This document shows, piece after piece, positions 58,906 to 64,000 of a stretch of 64,000 nt of DNA. Source of the DNA: Sediminibacterium sp. (lineage in GTDB: Bacteria > Bacteroidota > Bacteroidia > Chitinophagales > Chitinophagaceae); contig JAEUVE010000007.1 in the NCBI GenBank assembly GCA_016786865.1, positions 1 to 64,000 of the forward strand, written 5' to 3'. The notes beneath the pieces are model-generated. The model was not told the DNA's origin. It was given only the letters and a program-made list of their open reading frames with translations, and did not search any database. Position 1 is the stretch's first letter. Each line of letters opens with the position of its first letter. The position numbers and the translations under genes are program-made.

Positions 58906-61505
58906 TTATTTTATCCTGAACCTCCAGCCTGCATAGAACATCCGGCCGGTTACCGGTCCCCATACCATGGAGGCGTCAAAATATGGACTGAAAGGCTGAT
59001 TGGCCGAAACGATCACGTTCTGCTGGAACATGTCTGTGATGTTTTCTGCACCAAGGTAAAAATCCATTGCCCTTTTTTTGCCAACTGTTTTGCTGATTTG
59101 TGCACTCATCTGTACAAAGCTCGGAGAATAGCTCTCCAGTCTGTATGGCGGAGGATTGTCCTGGGTATAAGGAATGCGTTTCCGTCCATTATAGGTGATG
59201 GTATAATCAAATTTCCAATAATTCCCGGTGGTGTAGTCAATGCTCAGAAAAGCCCTGTGTCCGGAGATGAAAGGTCTTTTCAGTAGTTCTGTACCATAGG
59301 TAGACTGTACATCAAAGTAGCGATAGGCCAGGCGTACATCCAGTTTGGTAGCAGGTACCACGCTCAGTTCTGCCTGAAAACTGTTGGAATAGGATTTACC
59401 CTGGAGATTGTAAAATTTTACTTGTCTGGGATTTTCCAAATCTACTACTACCTGGTTGGTAAAGTCGTTCCGGAAGAAGTCGATGTTCAGGCTGGCGTCG
59501 TGTTGAAATAACCGGAATTTCTGATCGATGCTGATGCCTTTGTTCCAGGCTACTTCCGGATTCAATCCATAGGCCTTTCCTGCATCTGCGGTAATGATAT
59601 TTACTTGTCTTGCACTAACGAATACGCTGGTGTTTTCTGCAAAAATATTGGCAGTGCGTTGTCCCCTTCCGAAACTTGCACGGACAACGGTGCCCTTAAA
59701 TGGCTCATAACGCAGATTGAGCCTGGGTGTTACAAATGCTCCGAACAGGTTGTTGTGGTCGGCCCGGATACCTGCTACAGCGCTGAACTTGCTGTTGGCG
59801 GTATAAGTGTATTCGAAGAAAGCGCCTGGTACAATTTCCGTTCTTCTGTAATTGGTGGCTTTAAATGTTTCGTTGTATTTGTCGTACTGAAAACTTAATC
59901 CGGTTCTGAACTTGTGGTTGGTATTGCCGATGATAGACTGATAAATCAGATTGCTGTAAAAGCTTTGCTGTTTTGCATTGTAGCCGGTTAATCCAAAATA
60001 GGAATCCTGTGTATGGCTGATTCCTGCCAGCTGCAAACCAATACTCTTGTATACTTTCTGCGGAAACACATAGCCAATTTTGGCAAATCCTTCATAACGT
60101 TCTGTGCTGATGCCCAGTCCGTAGAAGTTGGTGGTGTATTTGTCCTTTGCTTCGTTGAAGGCGCTTTGTCCACCGGTGCGTTTGTCGTTCATTACTTTTA
60201 TGCCGAACTGTGCCATGAATCCGTTCAGATTGTCGTACTTGTAGCGGTTTACCATGCTGAACTGATTTCCGGTAGGCAGGTCTCTGAAACCATCCTTGTT
60301 ATAATCCACCATTTTATTGGTCAGGAAATTATCGTGCAGCAAGAGGCCTGCAGACCATTTTTTCCCGAGCCGGGTGTTGAGGTTCAGGTTCAGGTCGGTC
60401 TTGCCTGCATCGTTCACATATATATTGGCCAGTAATTGTTCTGCGCTCTCGGGCTTTTTCAGTTCCACATTAATTTGACCTGCGATACTTTCAAATCCAT
60501 TTGCTACAGATCCAACTCCCTTGGTCAGCTGAATGGATTCAATCCAGGGGCCTGCTATGGAATTCAATCCCAATGGGGTGGCTATTCCGCGTGGTCCGGG
60601 TAAATTTTCTACGGTGAGCTGAGAATAGTTTCCGCTGAGACCCAGCAACTGAATTTGTTTTGAACCGGTTACGGCATCGTTGTAAGCAACATCAACAGAA
60701 GGGTTGGTTTCAAAACTCTCGCTCAGGTTACAACAGGCTGCTTTTAATAACTCTTTAGCAGTCATTACTTCAGTTCTGATCGGACTGATAGTGGCGATAT
60801 AGCTGGAACGAGGGCTTGATTTCACCGTAACATTCCTTAACTGGTTGTTATTGGCCATCACAATCTTCAGTTCATTGGCGTTGCCTACCGAGATGGTATC
60901 CGGGGTATAGCCGGTGTAGCTTACCACCAGCCTGCTGTCCGTGCCAGTATGGCCGATTTCAAAATATCCCAGGCTATCGGACAGTACTCCTTTATTGGTG
61001 CCCAGCCAGAATATGCTGGCGCCGAAGAGCGGACTGAAAGTTCCTTTATTGCTGGCCTCCAGTACAATACCCCGGATGGTTTGAAGCCCCGGTGTTCCTG
61101 CTGCCTGAGCCTCAGCTGCTCCAGCATTCTTTTCGCCGCCGTGTGAAGCGGTAATTTCTCCGCGGTAACGACAACATTCGGGTAGGTCGTTGTAAACAAC
61201 TTCTTTGGCTTTTTTGGTTTCCAGATCATGTCCTACTCCCAGGATTCTGTTTTTGATTTTATCGAGGCTGGTTTCCGAAGGATTAAAGGTTAAAGACAGT
61301 ATCTTGGATTCAACCTCCCAGTCTGCTTTTGTTACGCCTCTTCCGTTTGCGGCTGTTTCTATGCGCTCTTTGCACATTTCACAGGCCCCGTATACTTTAA
61401 ATGAACAGTGGTGTCTTTTGCTTGTTTCCCGCTCTGGGCGCTTGCTGTACCAGACAGGATTAGCAAACAGAATAGAAATATATTTTTCATTGCTTTCATC
61501 TTCAT
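58906..61505 (-). CDS. HMA-domain TonB-dependent receptor, frames joined by a -1 shift
   Basis: The start ATG at 61505 gives a signal peptide (MKMKAMKNIFLFCLLILSGT) and a mature start AQSGKQAKDTTVH in frame 0. At 61395-61401 the minus strand reads T TTA AAG, a slippery heptamer. After a -1 shift the frame continues VYGACEMCKERIETAANGRG, an HMA domain with CEMC. A carboxypeptidase-like sandwich (GIVLEASNKGTFSPLFGASI), plug (LKAACCNLSESFETNPSVDV) and barrel follow, to the stop at 58906 (about 866 residues). Without the shift, frame 0 stops at 61359 (48 aa), and the -1 frame has no start until the Met in CEMC. Two metal-related genes lie just upstream. An artefactual 1-base deletion would give the same picture. 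Confidence 0.8.
61395..61401 (-). promoter_or_regulatory. Candidate -1 frameshift site (T TTA AAG)
   Basis: The heptamer fits X XXY YYZ in the frame of the signal peptide (codons TTA and AAG). Slipping back one base gives TTT AAA. It is exactly in the short overlap between the signal-peptide frame and the receptor frame. Confidence 0.5.
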
Positions 61506-61560
61506 AAATTTTTAAGTATTCCCGGAGAGCAGGGGTTCTCCGGGAATGATGTTCTTTCTG

Positions 61561-61842
61561 CTAGTGCTTTGTCTTGGTCTCGGTTAAATCCATTCCGCAT
61601 TTGGAGCACTTGCTTTTTTTGTTGCTGGTTACATCTGCATGCATGGGGCATGAATAATGCTTTACCGGCTTCAGTGCCATTTTGCATTTGCTGCATTTGT
61701 CTGTAGCTGTTCCGGTAATTTCCGGGTGCATCGGGCAGCTGTAGGCAGCTTTGGCGGTGCTGTCTGCTTTAGGCTGGTGAGCTTGTGCGAAGGTGCTGAG
61801 GCTGATGAATGCAGCCATCAACAGCAGGATTGCTTTTTTCAT
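61561..61842 (-). CDS. Exported heavy-metal-binding-domain protein
   Basis: This 93-residue protein starts with a signal peptide (MKKAILLLMAAFISLSTFAQ). Two copies of a YHS-like heavy-metal motif follow: SCPMHPEITGTATDKCSKCK and SCPMHADVTSNKKSKCSKCG, each with CPMH and CxxC. These bind copper, zinc or similar metal in the periplasm. It is 56 bp upstream of the HMA-TonB receptor on the same strand, suggesting a common metal-handling function. Confidence 0.9.
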   Translation of the reverse strand: MKKAILLLMAAFISLSTFAQAHQPKADSTAKAAYSCPMHPEITGTATDKCSKCKMALKPVKHYSCPMHADVTSNKKSKCSKCGMDLTETKTKH

Positions 61843-61942
61843 TTGTTGTTGTTTTATGATGATGAGAAGAAATGCAGATAAGTATAAACGACAAAGGGCA
61901 GCTATAATATGTTATAGTGCCGGTTTATTGCAATATGCGGTA

Positions 61943-62329
61943 TCAGATCCGATAAACGCAGTCGAAAAGATAAATGGGGAGGCCATTTCGCAACGGTGGC
62001 GGTTGGCTGTATTGGGCAGGCTTGAATTGGGTTGAAGCCGCAACCGCCGGTTGAAATACCGGTGTGGTGAAATGGAGTTCTGTGAAAAACTTAACCAGGC
62101 TCCAGGTATTTCCTTCACCATAGTGGTTGTCTTTTACCTTGAAGAATTTATAAGTGCTTTTACAACACTTATCCATTTTTACATCCATACCGCATTTTTC
62201 ATCTGCAGTGGGGGTGTAGGCAATGCTGGTAGATTTGAGCTTATTGCAGCAGTAAAAAGACTTTACACTCAGGCCAAAAGTGGCTGTAGTGTAAATGCTG
62301 ATTAATAATATGAGAATAAGCTTTTTCAC
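61943..62329 (-). CDS. HYC_CC_PP family protein
   Basis: This 128-residue exported protein starts MKKLILILLISIYTTATFGL. Landmarks of the HYC_CC_PP family are visible in order: FYCCNKLKS (HYC region, here FYC), KMDKCCKSTYKFFKV (CC) and QPPPLRNGLPIYLFDCVYRI (PP). This family in Bacteroidota is usually next to metal-binding and TonB proteins, as it is here. The role is unknown; copper handling is often proposed. It is the first gene of the minus-strand group 62329-58906. Confidence 0.85.
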   Translation of the reverse strand: MKKLILILLISIYTTATFGLSVKSFYCCNKLKSTSIAYTPTADEKCGMDVKMDKCCKSTYKFFKVKDNHYGEGNTWSLVKFFTELHFTTPVFQPAVAASTQFKPAQYSQPPPLRNGLPIYLFDCVYRI

Positions 62330-62464
62330 AGGTCGAAGGTAGTGACTTGTTTGCTGAAAACTGTTACAAATTCATTAAAATGTACCTGGAAAAATCCCGG
62401 CCGGCAGTGCCTGGGGCTGTTTTTTCCGTGGCTTTTTACGGGAGTCCGCTTTATCTTCGCGCCC

Positions 62465-63169
62465 ATGGGCCAGAAAAAACTCATTCGTTTTGAAGCAATT
62501 AAGTCTTTTGCCAACGTGCTGGAGTATCCCCGGGATATGAAGGGTAAATGGAAGGATTTTTTTAAAAATAACCATCCGCTCACGCTCGAACTGGCCTGCG
62601 GCAAGGGAGAATATGCCGTTGGTCTGGGCAGGATGTATCCGGACCGGAACTTCATTGGGGTGGATATCAAGGGGAATCGCATTTGGCGAGGTGCTAAAAC
62701 TGCTTTGGATGAAGGGCTTAATAATGTTGCATTTGTACGTTCTCATATCGATAAGATCACCGATTATTTTCTTCCGGGGGAGGTAGCTGAAATCTGGATT
62801 ACGTTTCCGGATCCGCAGCTGAGGGCCTCGCGGGCAAAGAAAAGGCTTACCCATCCCCATTTCCTGCGACTATATCAACAGATTCTTCAGCAAGACGGAC
62901 TGCTACACCTGAAAACGGACAGCCCACGTTTGTACAATTTTACCCTTACGGTGATCAACTTATTCGGACTGGAATTGTTAGAACATACGGATAATGTGTA
63001 TGCAGCCGATCCGGTTAAACCGGAATTGGGTATTAAAACACATTACGAGGGATTGGATATTGCGCAAAGCAACCGGATTCATTATATCCGCTTTCGCATC
63101 AATCAACCCCTCCCCAAGGAAAAAGATTCTGAGTTAAAACATCTGTTCAGTGAAGAAGAACCTGGTTGA
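62465..63169 (+). CDS. trmB: tRNA (guanine-N7-)-methyltransferase
   Basis: I use the ATG at 62465 (MGQKKLIRFEAIKSFANVLE), giving 234 residues; an upstream ATG at 62342 adds a Cys-rich segment unlike the family. The enzyme methylates G46 in the variable loop of tRNA. The SAM site is LTLELACGKGEYAVGLGRMY, then IGVDIKGNRIWRGAKTALDE, and the tRNA-binding part holds EIWITFPDPQLRASRAKKRL. The length is normal. It overlaps the DUF5522 gene by 20 bp. Variable loop chemistry gives a loose thematic link to the tRNA-like RNA at 54764, no more. Confidence 0.95.
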   Translation: MGQKKLIRFEAIKSFANVLEYPRDMKGKWKDFFKNNHPLTLELACGKGEYAVGLGRMYPDRNFIGVDIKGNRIWRGAKTALDEGLNNVAFVRSHIDKITDYFLPGEVAEIWITFPDPQLRASRAKKRLTHPHFLRLYQQILQQDGLLHLKTDSPRLYNFTLTVINLFGLELLEHTDNVYAADPVKPELGIKTHYEGLDIAQSNRIHYIRFRINQPLPKEKDSELKHLFSEEEPG

Positions 63170-63344
63170 GTCGGTAGATTTTTATTACGACACCAACGGA
63201 TATATGGTGTTTACTGAAAAGCATCACCTGGAAAAAGGGTATTGCTGCGGGCATGGTTGCAGGCATTGTCCGTACGACTACGAGTGCGTACCAGAGCCCA
63301 AAAGAAGCGCTTTGCTGGAACAAAAAAAAACAGCCGGTCGGTGA
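63150..63344 (+). CDS. DUF5522 zinc-binding-like small protein
   Basis: This 64-residue protein matches the DUF5522 family by DFYYDTNGYMVFTEKHHLEK and GYCCGHGCRHCPYDYECVPE. The CC-x3-C-x2-C pattern looks like a zinc site. It overlaps trmB by 20 bp and so is likely translated by coupling. Function is unknown. In many bacteria it is next to tRNA or DNA metabolism genes. Confidence 0.85.
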   Translation: MKKNLVESVDFYYDTNGYMVFTEKHHLEKGYCCGHGCRHCPYDYECVPEPKRSALLEQKKTAGR

Positions 63345-63421
63345 TTTACGCACGAATTGTCAGATATTGTTCTGCAATCTGATCAATCTTTTCCGATATG
63401 TTATCCAAGAAACCTTCGGCC

Positions 63422-63778
63422 CGGCTAAAACAAGTGCTTCCCAGTGGGGCAAAAGATATTTCATTTTTTGAACAGGTATACGACGTGGTGAAGTTGATTC
63501 CTCCCGGAAGGGTTACTTCCTATGGTGCCATTGCCTTTTTTTTAGGTGCCAGATCCAGTGCAAGAATGGTAGGTTGGGCCATGAATGCAGCCCATGGAAT
63601 GCCGGATATTCCTGCGCACCGTGTGGTGAATAGAAATGGTATGCTGAGTGGTAAAATGCATTTTGAAACGCCTACCCGAATGGAATCCTTATTGAAAAAA
63701 GAAAAAGTTAAAATAAAGAACGACCAGGTTGTGGATTTCGAAAAATTATTCTGGGACCCCGCTGTGGAATTATCTTGA
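63422..63778 (+). CDS. Alkyltransferase-like protein (MGMT family, PAHRV)
   Basis: I favour a start near 63422, though an ATG at 63398 is also available, giving 118-126 residues. The protein is the C-terminal MGMT domain: FEQVYDVVKLIPPGRVTSYG, GARSSARMVGWAMNAAHGMP, and IPAHRVVNRNGMLSGK. In MGMT the third residue of the box is the reactive Cys (PCHRV); here it is Ala. ATL proteins, with Trp or Ala at this place, bind alkylated guanine without removing it and hand it to excision repair. No N-terminal Ada domain. Confidence 0.88.
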   Translation, partial: RLKQVLPSGAKDISFFEQVYDVVKLIPPGRVTSYGAIAFFLGARSSARMVGWAMNAAHGMPDIPAHRVVNRNGMLSGKMHFETPTRMESLLKKEKVKIKNDQVVDFEKLFWDPAVELS

Positions 63779-63780
63779 CT

Positions 63781-63788
63781 TATATTTG
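63781..63788 (+). promoter_or_regulatory. -7 promoter element for comB
   Basis: TATATTTG matches TAnnTTTG exactly, only 6 bp before the ATG at 63795, so the transcript would be nearly leaderless. A usable -33 TTG is not obvious. Confidence 0.45.
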
Positions 63789-63794
63789 CGCCCC

Positions 63795-64000
63795 ATGAAA
63801 ACAAAGCCAGTCTTACACACGATATTATCTCCCCGATTGCTGGATATATATGATGTATCCAACAGTATCGTTGTTATCATTGATGTATTCAGAGCCACTT
63901 CCACCATTGCTACTGCCTTGTACAATGGCGCTTCCAGGGTGATTCCTGTTGATTCTGTTGATAAATGTATCCAGATTGGTAAAACAACCGGCGGTATTAC
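63795..64000 (+). CDS. comB: 2-phosphosulfolactate phosphatase, N-terminal part
   Basis: The readable 68 residues begin MKTKPVLHTILSPRLLDIYD and contain VIIDVFRATSTIATALYNGA (the DVFRATST motif of ComB with the metal Asp) and VIPVDSVDKCIQIG. ComB-type phosphatases take phosphate off 2-phosphosulfolactate in archaea; in Bacteroidota, sulfonolipid or sulfolactate routes are suspected. The gene runs off the right edge of the window, so the C-terminal part is missing by cutting, not by damage. Confidence 0.9.
   Translation, partial: MKTKPVLHTILSPRLLDIYDVSNSIVVIIDVFRATSTIATALYNGASRVIPVDSVDKCIQIGKTTGGI

Noticed and set aside
62342..62464. N-terminal extension of trmB
   Set aside because: The extension is Cys- and Trp-rich and unlike TrmB; the ATG at 62465 matches the family start.
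1..64000. CRISPR array
   Set aside because: No regularly spaced direct repeats with unique spacers were seen.

Overview
The window reads as a chromosomal segment of a Bacteroidota bacterium, most likely of the Chitinophagaceae. The evidence is the alternative complex III plus caa3-type oxidase cluster, GLPGLI, HYC_CC_PP and DUF5522 family proteins, menaquinone made by the futalosine route (MqnC), and many Bacteroidota-type -7 promoter elements (TAnnTTTG). No species can be named from the sequence alone.

Layout. 1-3155 is an accessory island ending exactly at the 3' end of a tRNA-Arg(CCT). It holds the end of an IS3-type element, a tyrosine integrase truncated at that element, and an anti-phage dCTP deaminase with a 72-aa downstream partner. 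3293-9015 holds a VOC protein broken by one amber codon, a TPR protein, a GNAT acetyltransferase, and a secreted protein/GLPGLI/outer-membrane barrel set. 8998-9873 carries purN and a small membrane protein on the minus strand. 10061-25919 is one respiratory block: actABCDEF (menaquinol:cytochrome c oxidoreductase), then oxidase subunits II and I, heme o synthase, two subunit III proteins, subunit IV, the copper chaperone Sco and a DUF420 protein. Two intrinsic terminators and an internal promoter element split it into sub-operons.

25984-32347 has ssb, an NAD-binding protein, an RlpA-like lipoprotein, gcvT and a PspC/PadR unit with an uncatalogued 43-aa leading ORF and a clear operator. 32723-35696 is an arsenic operon (arsR-arsM-acr3-arsC) with twin operators. 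35693-41631 has a membrane protein, a paired inactive/active M16 peptidase, an aspartyl protease and mqnC. 41727-44190 is an ECF sigma factor, an anti-sigma-like protein with a duplicated N-terminal module, and a barrel protein. 44334-48464 contains cell-wall enzymes, an acyl-CoA dehydrogenase and a MarR regulator. 48551-54136 contains a hydrolase, glycosyltransferase, ABC permease, O-antigen ligase-like and Wzz-like proteins. 54145-54990 has an Lrp regulator divergent from an unusual tRNA-like non-coding RNA. 55015-61505 includes a serine hydrolase, a sodium symporter and a TonB-dependent receptor that needs a -1 frameshift to join its signal peptide to its HMA domain; two metal-related small proteins follow upstream. 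The window ends with trmB, a DUF5522 protein, an alkyltransferase-like protein and the start of comB.

The two least explained items are the tRNA-like RNA at 54764-54936 (complete tRNA elbow, roughly 98-nt variable region, own promoter and terminator) and the slippery heptamer at 61395-61401 in the metal-linked TonB receptor. The island with the dCTP deaminase is the clearest defence locus, but its gene family is already known.
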